In this document: positions 25,368 through 34,120 of the stretch, piece after piece
How positions within the stretch are numbered: the stretch's first letter is position 1
Layout: each line of letters starts with the position of its first letter
Source of the DNA: Schaalia sp. Marseille-Q2122
GTDB taxonomy: Bacteria; Actinomycetota; Actinomycetes; Actinomycetales; Actinomycetaceae
Assembly (NCBI RefSeq): GCF_903645355.1
Contig: NZ_CAHJXR010000007.1
Location: forward strand, 124,001-188,000
DNA length: 64,000 nt
Direction of reading: 5' to 3'
Notes under the pieces: model-generated
Database searches by the model: none
Seen by the model: the letters and a program-made list of their open reading frames with translations, nothing else
Told to the model about the DNA's origin: nothing
Program-made: the position numbers and the translations under genes

Positions 25368-26450
25368 CTATTTGTAGCCGTACTCGGCAAGAATCTGGAG
25401 GGCTCGGGCTGCTTTTTCGGCCCTCCCGTCAAACTGTGAACGGAGCTCCTCGCGATGCGCCGTCACGAACTCTTCACGGATTGCCCATTCTGCCTCGTAG
25501 AGTTCCTCATTCCAGCTCGAGCTTTCGCGGCACTGGGCGTCGTGGACGGCGACGGCAATCTCGTCGGCACTTGCTGCGTCAGCATTTGGACTGCTGGAGT
25601 CGTCGAAGGAAACCCAGCGGTTTTGGAGGCTTTCCGGCAGTGCATGAACAGAAGTAACATCCCACGGCTGGTCTGGAAGGTCGGGGATGCCCAGGGGCTG
25701 CATGCACTCATTCCAACGCCCGGCTGCGGCAACGATGGCAGGGGCTTGACGGTCGGCGTGCAGTCGGTTGAGCTGTGACCCCACAGTCGCTTGGGCTTCG
25801 AGTACTTCCAGCGCCATGTCTGCTTCACTGCCCAGGAAGGAAGCATCGCCCGAGTCGGTGCCTGGCGCTGCTTCGTAGTTTCGTTTCTTCCATTCCTCAA
25901 CGCTGATCCCATCGAAACGGGCTCGCGCGATTAAATCGCACTCATGGTCAGCCATTCTCTGCTCGTGGGATTCACTCTGGGGATCACGGTAGGGCACACC
26001 TGGAACTCGGCTGGGATCAGGGGCCAGGCGGTACCCGTACTTGCCGGCGAGTTCCTCGTTAAAGAGCCGTTCCCCACCCGGTCCGTAGGATTCGGAGCGC
26101 GGAGCGAAAGGAACGAGGTGCATTTTTTCTTCCGTGAATCCCCGCTGGTTCATGCACTCAACGTGCATGAGAACCTGAGCCGCAGTTTCCAGTTCCCAGT
26201 CACGATGGTCGAAATACGGGTCTGTTGGCAGCGTCCACTGTTTGCGGTCTTTCACTGGAAGTTCATCACTGAAGATAGGCATACGCGAGGGGTCAAAAGT
26301 CACCTCTGCCGCGGTGCTTTGGGCGGCGCTTTCAGCCACAGGCTCCTGCTTTCGTGGCGTGTCCTCAGCCTCGGTGGCCGTACAGCCTGCGAGGACGATC
26401 ACGCCGATAGTGACACTCCATAGTGCCTGCCTGCGTGCCTCTTTCAGCAT
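25368..26450 (-). CDS. Lipoprotein A, paralogue of the lipoprotein at 28450-29502
   Basis: 360 residues. A type II signal peptide ends in the lipobox LAGC (Cys about 23), so the mature protein is anchored outside the membrane. I do not recognise a named family. The mature part aligns over its length with lipoprotein B. Shared blocks are W-LPTD, H-ECMNQRGF versus HCMQQKGY, FNEELAGKYGYRL versus FNEGIASRFGYRL, RWNECMQPLGIPDLPDQPW versus KWRECMAPLGIADLPEFPW, and EEFVTAHREEL. Four Cys besides the lipobox are conserved, which suggests two disulfides. AAGGAGGATTC precedes the ATG. It lies 63 bases after the response regulator gene on the same strand. Confidence 0.8.
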   Translation of the reverse strand: MLKEARRQALWSVTIGVIVLAGCTATEAEDTPRKQEPVAESAAQSTAAEVTFDPSRMPIFSDELPVKDRKQWTLPTDPYFDHRDWELETAAQVLMHVECMNQRGFTEEKMHLVPFAPRSESYGPGGERLFNEELAGKYGYRLAPDPSRVPGVPYRDPQSESHEQRMADHECDLIARARFDGISVEEWKKRNYEAAPGTDSGDASFLGSEADMALEVLEAQATVGSQLNRLHADRQAPAIVAAAGRWNECMQPLGIPDLPDQPWDVTSVHALPESLQNRWVSFDDSSSPNADAASADEIAVAVHDAQCRESSSWNEELYEAEWAIREEFVTAHREELRSQFDGRAEKAARALQILAEYGYK

Positions 26451-26513
26451 GAATCCTCCTTGAATATCTGCTGACGTGCTCTTTTTATCCTATGAGCGGG
26501 AAGGCATGTTTCT

Positions 26514-27200
26514 CTATTGAGTTTTGTTAACAATTCCTGCACGTGCTGCTCGTAGAGCCACTTCCGTTCGGGACTGGCAGCCGAAGTGATCCAAGATCTG
26601 GGTGACGTACACGCGCACGGTGCCTTCTGAGTAGGCGATTTTCTTGGCAATTTCTTTGTTTGTTGCTCCGGTGATGAGTTCGTCGTAGACGGCACGCTGT
26701 CCGATGCTGAGTTCGTCGACGAGTTCGTTCCAGTGTGTGGAGGAGCGGTGGTAGTCGCCCATGAGTTTGAGGGTGCTGATGGCCGCATTCGTTGCTTGGG
26801 GGGACAACACATGCTCGCCGACACGGATACGCTCAAGTGCGTCGATCACGTCCTTGATGGGCATGTCTTTGGTGAGGAATCCGGCGGCTCCGGCTGCCAA
26901 TGCCGCACTGAGGCGTTCAGATCGTTCGAAGGCCGTGTACATGGCGACGCGAATATTCGCGTGCTCTTCAGTAATGATACGGGTTGCCTCAACACCGTCA
27001 AGGTGTGGCATTTCGACGTCCATCAGCACGAGGTCGGTGGGGATCGTTCGCAGGAGTTCGAGCGCTTCGTATCCGTCGTGTGCGGTGGCAACAATGGTGA
27101 TCTTTCCGGCTCGCTGGAGCTGACGGGCAAGACCTTCACGCAGGGCATCGTTGTCTTCGACGAGCATGACCTTCATGGGGGTTGGCGCGGGGCGTGTCAC
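26514..27200 (-). CDS. LuxR/NarL-family response regulator
   Basis: 228 residues starting with GTG (AAGGAAG six bases upstream), overlapping the kinase stop. The receiver domain has the acidic pair ED (15-16), phosphoacceptor Asp61 in LMDVEMP, and Lys in LTKDM. The C-terminal LuxR helix-turn-helix is clear (TNKEIAKKIAYSEGTVRVYV). Partner of the kinase encoded just upstream. Likely targets are the flanking lipoprotein and exporter genes; this is inference from gene order. Confidence 0.95.
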   Translation of the reverse strand: MTRPAPTPMKVMLVEDNDALREGLARQLQRAGKITIVATAHDGYEALELLRTIPTDLVLMDVEMPHLDGVEATRIITEEHANIRVAMYTAFERSERLSAALAAGAAGFLTKDMPIKDVIDALERIRVGEHVLSPQATNAAISTLKLMGDYHRSSTHWNELVDELSIGQRAVYDELITGATNKEIAKKIAYSEGTVRVYVTQILDHFGCQSRTEVALRAARAGIVNKTQ

Positions 27201-28330
27201 GGTTCTTCCTTGTCTTGTGGGCTGGCCTGGAAAATGGGGATGCGCACGCTGTGGAACCAGGTTCCGTTTGCCGGGCCGATGAGGACATCAAGGTCGAGGG
27301 TTTGGCCTTTTTCGTAGAGGCTTGCAATGCCCAGTCCTGAACTGAGCGCCGTTTCTGTTTCACTTTCACTCAGATGTGCGCAGGGGGACACGAGTGCGAT
27401 TTCGAGGTGGCGGTGGGTGGTCTCAGCCCAGAGAGAGATGTCGCTTCCGTGGGGGGCGTATTTGGTGCAGTTGATGAATCCTTCTCGTAGGAAGGTGCAC
27501 AGGAATTCTGTCGCCCGCTGGTCGAGGGCTTTGTTGAGGTAGGAGCGGTTGGGCAGGTCAATGGTGAGTGAGTGATCGCCGCGGGTGAGAATTTCTTGGC
27601 CCTCTCGGATGACGTCGCCAAGGCTGAGGTTCTGCTTTGTTTGCCCGCCTTCTGCGTTGGTGAAAACCTGACGCAGGTAGATGGATGCTTGTACGGCTTT
27701 GTCTTCAATGGTGGCGATTCCGCGCGCCATGTCATCTGCATGTGGACTGTCAGCACTGTGGGGGTGGAGGTTGTGGAGTTCGCGTGCTGTCATGATGATT
27801 GCGGCGAGGTCGGTCATCACGGAGTCGTGAATGTAGCTGGCAATGTCAGCGCGTGTGGATACGGCAATGGTGTGGATTTCTTCTTCGAGTTGTTCGATCT
27901 TTTTCCTGTTGGTGTACAGGAATGTCCCCATTCCGACACCCAGACATGACTGAATGCTTAGGGATGTCAGGCGCTGAATGGGTAGAACTGGCCAGGATGC
28001 GCCAATGTGAATGGAAGCGATTGTTCCTACGGCAAGGACGGCGTAGGGCCAGTAGCGTTTCTGGGCGATGAGTTCAGCGAGTGCGAGTATGACAAGCAGC
28101 CCGCTGAAGGGGATGCCACTTCCGATGGCGGTAGCGGCTGAGGCTCCGATCACTGCGCAGATGCCGAGTGCGCCGATCAGCGGCCAGCGGGTGAGGAGTA
28201 TGGCAGACAGGAGAAGAAGGAGACTGGGCGTTAAGGCGCTGAGAGATCTTCCTTGCAGAACGTGGATGACCAAGAAATCCGCACAGAAGAGGGCAAGGGC
28301 AGAGAGGGCGTATGCATGGTTCTTGTTCAA
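27197..28330 (-). CDS. Sensor histidine kinase, NarL-partner (HisKA_3) type
   Basis: 377 residues from a TTG start with AAGGAAGGG six bases upstream. Five or six hydrophobic segments fill residues 8-140 with almost no extracytoplasmic loop, typical of intramembrane-sensing kinases. A short coiled linker (KKIEQLEEEIHTI) leads to the dimerisation helix with His168 in SYIHDSV. The ATPase domain keeps the Asn-box in a variant form (REGFINCTKYA) and a degenerate G-box (SSGLGIASLYEKG). Lacking a sensor domain of its own, it may depend on partner proteins. The two flanking lipoproteins are candidates. Confidence 0.9.
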   Translation of the reverse strand: MNKNHAYALSALALFCADFLVIHVLQGRSLSALTPSLLLLLSAILLTRWPLIGALGICAVIGASAATAIGSGIPFSGLLVILALAELIAQKRYWPYAVLAVGTIASIHIGASWPVLPIQRLTSLSIQSCLGVGMGTFLYTNRKKIEQLEEEIHTIAVSTRADIASYIHDSVMTDLAAIIMTARELHNLHPHSADSPHADDMARGIATIEDKAVQASIYLRQVFTNAEGGQTKQNLSLGDVIREGQEILTRGDHSLTIDLPNRSYLNKALDQRATEFLCTFLREGFINCTKYAPHGSDISLWAETTHRHLEIALVSPCAHLSESETETALSSGLGIASLYEKGQTLDLDVLIGPANGTWFHSVRIPIFQASPQDKEEP

Positions 28331-28449
28331 TGCCTGCCCTTCCTTTGTCGTGCTTTCAGGATTTTAGTGTGCAGGATTTCAGGCCGCTTGCGGAGCCCCC
28401 TTCTTCTTAACTTTTGTTAACGAGGCTTTCGCCGGGGTGCTGGTGAGCG

Positions 28450-29502
28450 CTACTGCCCGTAGCCGTTTTCGAGGTAGACCTCGGTCGCGTTTTTGACGTG
28501 CTGGCGTTGCCGCTCGAGGAGCGGAGCAAGTTCGGCGCGGTGTGCGGTGACAAACTCTTCACACAGCTTCCATTCTTCCTCGTACAAGGTGTCAAACCAG
28601 CCTGAGGAACGCCGACAATTCGCATCGTGTACGGCGTACTGCACTTCTTCCTGTGAGGGTGTTCCGCCAGTGTCCCAATTCCATCGGTCCTGGAGGGAAA
28701 TGGGCAGATCGTAGCTTGCTGTCTCCCACGGAAACTCTGGAAGATCAGCAATCCCCAATGGTGCCATGCACTCACGCCATTTTTGTGCAGCGTCAAGCAA
28801 AACAGGCTGTTGAAGATCCAACGTCAAACGACCCAGTTGCCTTTCAGCATCCGAGCGGGGGTCTTCACCAAGGAGAGCACGGGCTTCCTCTTCAGTTTGA
28901 GGAATTTCCTTGAGGGAGGAAACACGCTGCATCTCTTTCTTCAGTGCCTCATATTCATCGGGAGTGATCCTTTGCATCGCATCATCACGACACTGCGCTA
29001 AGTGCTGTTTCGCGTCGCCACCTAAGGTCGAGGCGTAGGTGTCAGGCGGTGGCGCTCCCTCCACGTAGGAGTTGGTTCCATCCAAGCGATAGCCAAAACG
29101 GGATGCAATGCCCTCATTAAATATTTTCTTGCTTGATCCCCAAGGATAAACTTCATCTTCTGGTTGGAACAGCTTGATATGAAGCGGGAAGTCTGCATAG
29201 CCTTTTTGCTGCATGCAGTGAACTTCCGCCACAATTTTAGCGTCGACAACGTAACTGCCGAGTGTCCGGCCGTCGTAAACATCCGTTGGCAACACCCAGC
29301 GATCTTGATTTTTCTGAGGAAGCGCATCAGATAGCACGATCTGCGGGATGCTTGTCGCCCCTTCGAGCCCCTGATTGCTCGATTGAGGAGCTGACGTCGC
29401 CTCTTCAGAGGAAGAAACATTACCTGCATCTGATGCGCTGCAGGACGCCAAGACAAGAGCGAAGCAGAGCAAAAATGCGGTTGAGCGTCCACGTGACTTC
29501 AT
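28450..29502 (-). CDS. Lipoprotein B, paralogue of the lipoprotein at 25368-26450
   Basis: 350 residues if ATG 29502 is used (GGAG nine bases upstream); the frame is open to 29526. The signal peptide MKSRGRSTAFLLCFALVLAS ends at the lipobox Cys21. The mature region carries the same four Cys positions and the same blocks as lipoprotein A (LPTDVYDG, CMQQKGY, FGYRL, ECMAPLGIADLPEFPW, EEFVTAHRAEL, ENGYGQ). No known domain is recognised. It is first in the six-gene minus-strand cassette and lies 119 bases before the kinase gene. Divergence between the paralogues is substantial, so the duplication is old or selection differs. Confidence 0.8.
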   Translation of the reverse strand: MKSRGRSTAFLLCFALVLASCSASDAGNVSSSEEATSAPQSSNQGLEGATSIPQIVLSDALPQKNQDRWVLPTDVYDGRTLGSYVVDAKIVAEVHCMQQKGYADFPLHIKLFQPEDEVYPWGSSKKIFNEGIASRFGYRLDGTNSYVEGAPPPDTYASTLGGDAKQHLAQCRDDAMQRITPDEYEALKKEMQRVSSLKEIPQTEEEARALLGEDPRSDAERQLGRLTLDLQQPVLLDAAQKWRECMAPLGIADLPEFPWETASYDLPISLQDRWNWDTGGTPSQEEVQYAVHDANCRRSSGWFDTLYEEEWKLCEEFVTAHRAELAPLLERQRQHVKNATEVYLENGYGQ

Positions 29503-29725
29503 TGTCCTCATCTCCGAGATACTCAAGGTTTTCGTTGGGGAGCATTCCGATGCTCCGGGCCGCTGCAGGTCTGATTGGAAGTTTTCTCTCTACTACGAGG
29601 CAGCGATCGTTGAGAGTTGCTTCATAATACCTAATAGAGAGCGGAGTTCAACCCACTTCACTTGTGCCTGCAGACAAGGCGGGCGCAAGCGCGGGATACA
29701 AGTGGATCTTTGCCATAACGGTAAG

Positions 29726-29762
29726 GGGCCGGGTGAACGCCCTGCTTGCGTTCACCCGGCCC
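29726..29762 (-). terminator. Hairpin after the DEAD-box helicase gene
   Basis: 15-bp perfect stem GGGCCGGGTGAACGC with its complement and a 7-base loop, 23 bases beyond the helicase stop. No pronounced T-tract follows on the minus strand. Confidence 0.75.
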
Positions 29763-29785
29763 TCACGTTTAAGTAGATAGCGCCG

Positions 29786-31765
29786 TCAGTCCTCGCTTGT
29801 GCGCACCTTCGAGATGCGGCGACGACGACGCGGCGCACCACTCGCGCCAGAAGTCTTCCCAGCAGAGCCTTGAGGCGCAGCTCCCTGCTGATCGCCCATA
29901 GTCTGCGCGTTCGCCCCACGTCCGCGACGCGAGCTGATCCGGTGCTCAGCATCGGTGCGGTGCCCAGAACGTCCACTCGCAGAACGTCCACCGCCAGCGC
30001 GCTTAGCAGCGCCAGCGTCACCGCGCTCACCAGCGCCCTCAGCGCCGCGCCCGCCTCGTGCTGCAGAACCTCCTCCAGCAGCCCCGCGACCACTGCCACG
30101 ACCACCCGAGCGGCCCCCACGGCCAACAGTGCGGCTGCCACCAGAGCGCCCACCAGCGGTACGACCTCCAGCGCTGCGCCCTCGCCCAGCGGAACGATGA
30201 CGAGTACCGGTCTCACCCAGATCCTCAAGAACCTCAGCCGCCAGCCCCTCTCGCGTGCGCTTTGCGCGCGGCAAACGAGAGGTCACATCAGAAGGAATAT
30301 CCAGGTCAGTAAACAAGTGAGGCGACGTGTGGTAGGTCTCCAGCGGATCGGTCACACCCAAGCCCAAAGCCTTCGAGATCAACCCCCAACGAGGCACATC
30401 ATCCCAGTCCACGAAGGTCACAGCCGTGCCCGAATTACCCGCGCGGCCCGTGCGGCCAATACGGTGAATGTAGGTCTTTTCATCCTCCGGGCACTGGTAG
30501 TTAATAACGTGGGTGACATCGTCAACGTCAATGCCACGCGCAGCAACATCGGTTGCCACCAGCACATCCACCTTGCCCTTACGGAAGGCACGCAGGGCCT
30601 GCTCGCGCGCGCCCTGACCCAGGTCGCCGTGCAGTGCGCCCACAGCAAAACCATTGGCAGTCAGTTCTTCACCCAGGCGGGCAGCCGTGCGTTTCGTCCG
30701 ACAGAACACCACGGTCTTCCCACGCCCGCGCGCCTGCAGAATGCGAGAGACAACCTCACCCTTATTCATCGCATGCACACGGTAAATGACCTGCTTAACG
30801 GACTTCACCGTCGCCCCCTGATCGGTGGGATCCTGAGCGCGAATGTGGGTGGGCTGCTTCATAAACTTACGCGCCAGAGCAATGACCGGGCCGGGCATGG
30901 TGGCCGAGAACAGCATGGTGTGGCGATTCGCGGGAGTGCGCGACAGCAACACCTCAACGTCGGGCAGGAAGCCCAGGTCAAGCATCTCGTCGGCCTCGTC
31001 CAAAACCACGGTTTCCGCACCCGACAAGTGCAGGTGACCGCGGCGCAGCAGGTCAATCAGACGCCCAGGAGTGCCCACCACAATATCGACGCCGCGCTCC
31101 AAGGCCTCGATCTGTGGCTCAAACGCAACGCCACCGTAGACATCGAGAATACGCAGGTTCAGGTATTTCGCGGCCGCACGCAAATCGTCACCCACCTGCT
31201 TTGTGAGCTCACGGGTGGGCAAAATAATGAGCGCCTGAGGCTTATTGGGATTGAGGAGGTCCTCATAGCCTTCCTCGTCGGGGGCAATGACGTCTTCGAG
31301 GACGGGAATACCAAAGCCCAAGGTCTTACCCGTACCGGTTTTCGCCTGACCAATAATGTCGTGGCGGTCAAGGGCCACAGGCAGGGTCAGTGCCTGAATG
31401 GGGAAGGGGTGGACAATGCCGCGTTCTTCGAGGGCGTCAACGATGGGGTCGGTCACGCCAAAGTCAGCGAAAGTCTTCTGGTTGAGGTCTTCCTCGCCAC
31501 TGTTGGTAATGTCGGCGGGCACCTCCACCTCAGGGGCGGGGGCGACAATGTCACCCAGGCGCACGACACCAGCGGAGTACTCCACAGTTTCGGTGGGCGC
31601 GGTGGGCGCGGCGGGTTCGTTGGGCGCTGCAGCTTCGGCGGGCGTGGCAGAAGCAGCGCCTGACGAGGGGCCCGCAGAAGCAGACTTCGCAGCGACAGTA
31701 TCGGCGGCGGTGGCCTCGTCCTTAGGCATAGGGGCAGGGGAATCTATAAAGGTAGTGTCGGTCAT
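29786..31765 (-). CDS. DEAD-box ATP-dependent RNA helicase (RhlE/CsdA-like)
   Basis: 659 residues from ATG 31765 (AAGG upstream). An acidic, Ala/Pro-rich N-terminal extension of about 100 residues precedes the core. Core motifs in order: Q motif FPIQALTLP, Walker A AKTGTGKT, PTRELTKQ, VLDEADEMLD, SAT, then the second RecA domain with TDVAARGID and HRIGRTGRAG. The last 130 residues are a basic Arg/Gly/Ser-rich tail with RGG-like repeats (RGGRSGGRGSGRGAAGGG), an RNA-binding extension typical of ribosome-assembly and cold-shock helicases. The neighbouring divergent ferritin-like gene and the DUF3107 gene also accompany the helicase in mycobacteria (from memory). Confidence 0.93.
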   Translation of the reverse strand: MTDTTFIDSPAPMPKDEATAADTVAAKSASAGPSSGAASATPAEAAAPNEPAAPTAPTETVEYSAGVVRLGDIVAPAPEVEVPADITNSGEEDLNQKTFADFGVTDPIVDALEERGIVHPFPIQALTLPVALDRHDIIGQAKTGTGKTLGFGIPVLEDVIAPDEEGYEDLLNPNKPQALIILPTRELTKQVGDDLRAAAKYLNLRILDVYGGVAFEPQIEALERGVDIVVGTPGRLIDLLRRGHLHLSGAETVVLDEADEMLDLGFLPDVEVLLSRTPANRHTMLFSATMPGPVIALARKFMKQPTHIRAQDPTDQGATVKSVKQVIYRVHAMNKGEVVSRILQARGRGKTVVFCRTKRTAARLGEELTANGFAVGALHGDLGQGAREQALRAFRKGKVDVLVATDVAARGIDVDDVTHVINYQCPEDEKTYIHRIGRTGRAGNSGTAVTFVDWDDVPRWGLISKALGLGVTDPLETYHTSPHLFTDLDIPSDVTSRLPRAKRTREGLAAEVLEDLGETGTRHRSAGRGRSAGGRTAGGRSGGSRTVGRGGRSGGRGSGRGAAGGGSAARGGRGAEGAGERGDAGAAKRAGGGRSASGRSGHRTDAEHRISSRRGRGANAQTMGDQQGAAPQGSAGKTSGASGAPRRRRRISKVRTSED

Positions 31766-32093
31766 CACGATGAGCCTTATCTCCGGAAAAGAAAGCATCC
31801 GGTGGTGTGGAGCAGCCGATCGTGGAATACCACCCGCAGTGTCTGGCGGGACGCAGCGCAGCGCGCGCGTGAATGAAACAGTCGAGACGATCGGTCAGCC
31901 GTCGGTCCCCTTCAGTCTACTGCGTGAGGATGCCAGCACGGCCCGAGCGCAGCACACAACTCGGTGAGTTTGCGCTCAAAAGTGACACCTCAGAGCTATG
32001 CGGCACGCTCTATAGTGCAGCGGAGCTGGTCATGCAATGAAGAAAGTGGGCGTTTCTGGGGAGTCTGGGCCGTGGCGCGCTAGGCTTGGAGGC
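31766..32093. other. Intergenic region between divergent helicase and ferritin-like genes
   Basis: 328 bases with no gene. It must contain two divergent promoters. TATAGT at 32011-32016 could be a -10 for the ferritin-like gene, but no matching -35 is present. GGTGGT and ACCACC (about 31802 and 31830) can pair. No strong riboswitch or hairpin was recognised. Confidence 0.5.
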
Positions 32094-32720
32094 ATGGAAA
32101 AGGTCTATGAACCCGTTGATGCAGGCACCCGCAATGTCGTGGGCCTGATTGCGTACGCAACCTTGGCCGCAATGACGCGCCTGGCAAAGGACGGCGACGG
32201 CGCGCCAACGATCTCGGCCCACATTGAACACGCGCACATGTCCGCCCGCGCCTACGTGGTTTTCAGCCAATTGGAACTGTGGGCAGTGCATCGTGACGTT
32301 GACCTTCAAGAAGCAGCTGGCCAGTACAAGGGCCTCTTCGATGACCTCGATGCGCGCACCCGCCCCGATAGCTGGTGGGAACGCACGGTCAAGACCTACG
32401 TCACTATCGGTATCCTCGCCGATTTCCTGCAAGAAGTCGCCAAGCGCCGCAAGCTCTTCTCCGGCGCGATCGGCTGGGATCTGGGCCAAAACGAGTGGGA
32501 GAGGGGCGCGCTTGCCCCACTGACCGCCGTTGACACTCAAATGCAGGCGCGTCTGTCACTATGGGCCCGTCGCGTTGCCGGCGAGGTCTTCGGCCTTGTC
32601 CTGCTCCTGCTCGACAAGCACCCTGACCTGCTGGCAGAGCCTTTGGACAAGCCAGGTATCGTTGAGATGCTCAGTGCCCGCCATTGCGAGCGTATGGAGC
32701 AGCTGCACCTTCAGCCCTAA
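32094..32720 (+). CDS. Ferritin-like fold protein (tRNA-hydroxylase-like family)
   Basis: 208 residues from ATG 32094, supported by TTGGAGG just upstream. Mostly helical, with Glu/His pairs consistent with a ferritin-like four-helix bundle (AHIEHAHMSARAYVVFSQLE and WWERTVKTYVTIGILADFLQE). The family is the actinobacterial group often annotated as ferritin-like or MiaE-like and found beside a RhlE-type helicase. A di-metal site is plausible, but not every ligand can be assigned by eye. Cytosolic. Function unknown. Confidence 0.72.
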   Translation: MEKVYEPVDAGTRNVVGLIAYATLAAMTRLAKDGDGAPTISAHIEHAHMSARAYVVFSQLELWAVHRDVDLQEAAGQYKGLFDDLDARTRPDSWWERTVKTYVTIGILADFLQEVAKRRKLFSGAIGWDLGQNEWERGALAPLTAVDTQMQARLSLWARRVAGEVFGLVLLLLDKHPDLLAEPLDKPGIVEMLSARHCERMEQLHLQP

Positions 32721-32839
32721 GCACGCCTGAGGCACCACGAAAAGGACCAGTGTTCCCACGCGGCGCTGCTGGTTTACGGCCCATCACCTACGATGGGCGC
32801 TCAGTCTGCTTGACGATGTCTCCACGTGAAAGGACCACT

Positions 32840-33790
32840 ATGTCTGGTGTTCCCCGTCTCGCCATCGTGATTCCTTGCTACAACGAGGAAGCGGTCCTAC
32901 CTGTCACGAAACCGCTCTTTGAGGACAAACTGCTCTCCCTGATTGAGGCTGGCAAGGCGGCCCGGGACTCAGCGCTCGTCTTCGTTGACGACGGCAGTCG
33001 GGACGCCACCTGGACGCTCATCGAAGAATTCTCCTGCGGAAACCCTCATATTCGAGGCCTGCGCCAAAGCCGCAACCGTGGACATCAAAGCACCGTCTTA
33101 GCTGGCCTACTCGAATCCATGCACGACTACGACGTGACAATCAGCGTCGACTGTGACGGGCAAGACGACCTCAACACCATGGATGAGATGCTTGCCGCCT
33201 ACGCTGAGGGCGCAGAAGTGGTGTACGGCGTGAGGAACGACCGCGCGACCGATTCTTTCTTCAAGCGTTTTACCGCTGAGTCTTTCTACCGGATTCTGGC
33301 GACGATGGGCGTGGAAGTGGTGTTCAACCACGCCGACTACCGCCTGATTTCCTCTCGAGTCCTCAAGGAATTTGCCAGCTTCAAGGAAGTGAATCTCTTC
33401 TTGCGTGGCCTCATCCCCCTAGTGGGATTCAAGAGCACCTCGGTGTACTACGCCCGCCATGAGCGCATGGCCGGTGAAAGCCACTACCCGTTGACGAAGA
33501 TGCTGGGTCTTGCCGTTGACGGTGTGACAAGTTTGAGCGTCAAACCCATCCGCATGATTACGGCTGCGGGGATTGTCGTGTCCCTGCTGAGTTTCTTCTT
33601 CATCCTGTGGATTATTGGCACCTTCTTCTGGGGGACCACGGTGCCAGGATGGGCATCCACCACGGCTGCCTCGGTATTCCTTGGTGGCCTCCAGCTGTTG
33701 TCCCTGGGGATCATCGGCGAATACGTCGGGAAGATCTACATGGAAAGCAAGGAGCGCCCGCGCTACATCATTAGTGAGCGGACGGAGTAA
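32840..33790 (+). CDS. GT2 glycosyltransferase, GtrB/DPM1-like (polyprenyl phosphate sugar transferase)
   Basis: 316 residues from ATG 32840 (AAAGGA six bases upstream); the frame is open much further upstream but without a ribosome site. The GT-A fold shows VIPCYNEEAVLP at the start, VDDGSRDAT, GHQSTVLAGL, and VDCDGQDDLNTMDEM for the metal-binding DxD-like site. Two C-terminal membrane helices (about 238-260 and 268-295) match GtrB-like enzymes that load glucose or another sugar onto undecaprenyl phosphate on the inner membrane face. The acceptor glycan is unknown and no flippase gene is adjacent. Confidence 0.92.
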   Translation: MSGVPRLAIVIPCYNEEAVLPVTKPLFEDKLLSLIEAGKAARDSALVFVDDGSRDATWTLIEEFSCGNPHIRGLRQSRNRGHQSTVLAGLLESMHDYDVTISVDCDGQDDLNTMDEMLAAYAEGAEVVYGVRNDRATDSFFKRFTAESFYRILATMGVEVVFNHADYRLISSRVLKEFASFKEVNLFLRGLIPLVGFKSTSVYYARHERMAGESHYPLTKMLGLAVDGVTSLSVKPIRMITAAGIVVSLLSFFFILWIIGTFFWGTTVPGWASTTAASVFLGGLQLLSLGIIGEYVGKIYMESKERPRYIISERTE

Positions 33791-33817
33791 GGCCGAGGCA
33801 GCCGCAGCGCGTGTCGT

Positions 33818-34039
33818 TTAGAGGGCGAAGCCGACGCGGCGTGGTTCCTCAGACCCGATCTGCGTGAAACCAATGGCGTCTGCGGGGATGAGCACGCGCT
33901 GGCCTTGAGCGTCCGTAAGGTCAAGGACGGTGCCCTGGTTGAGGGCTGCGGTGAGCTGCGCGGCGAAGTCGTCTGCGGTGCTATCCAGGTCGAGGATGAG
34001 TTCGCGGGCGACATTTCGCACACCAATGGTGACCTTCAT
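33818..34039 (-). CDS. DUF3107 small conserved actinobacterial protein
   Basis: 73 residues starting MKVTIGVRNVARELILDLD and ending GSEEPRRVGFAL, the full length and typical ends of DUF3107. The family is near-universal in actinobacteria and sits close to the RhlE-type helicase in mycobacteria. AGGAGCCCCC lies upstream of the ATG. Function unknown. Converges with the glycosyltransferase gene across only 27 bases. Confidence 0.93.
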   Translation of the reverse strand: MKVTIGVRNVARELILDLDSTADDFAAQLTAALNQGTVLDLTDAQGQRVLIPADAIGFTQIGSEEPRRVGFAL

Positions 34040-34120
34040 GGGGGCTCCTTATGAGAGAAAATAGCGACTACCGCTAGTTTAGTTGACCCAAATCCGGGGT
34101 GCCTCTGAAACTATAGAGCC

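Noticed and set aside
29870-31663. A 597-codon open frame antisense to the DEAD-box helicase
   Set aside because: It mirrors codon bias of the real gene, has no family features and the helicase motifs on the other strand are complete.
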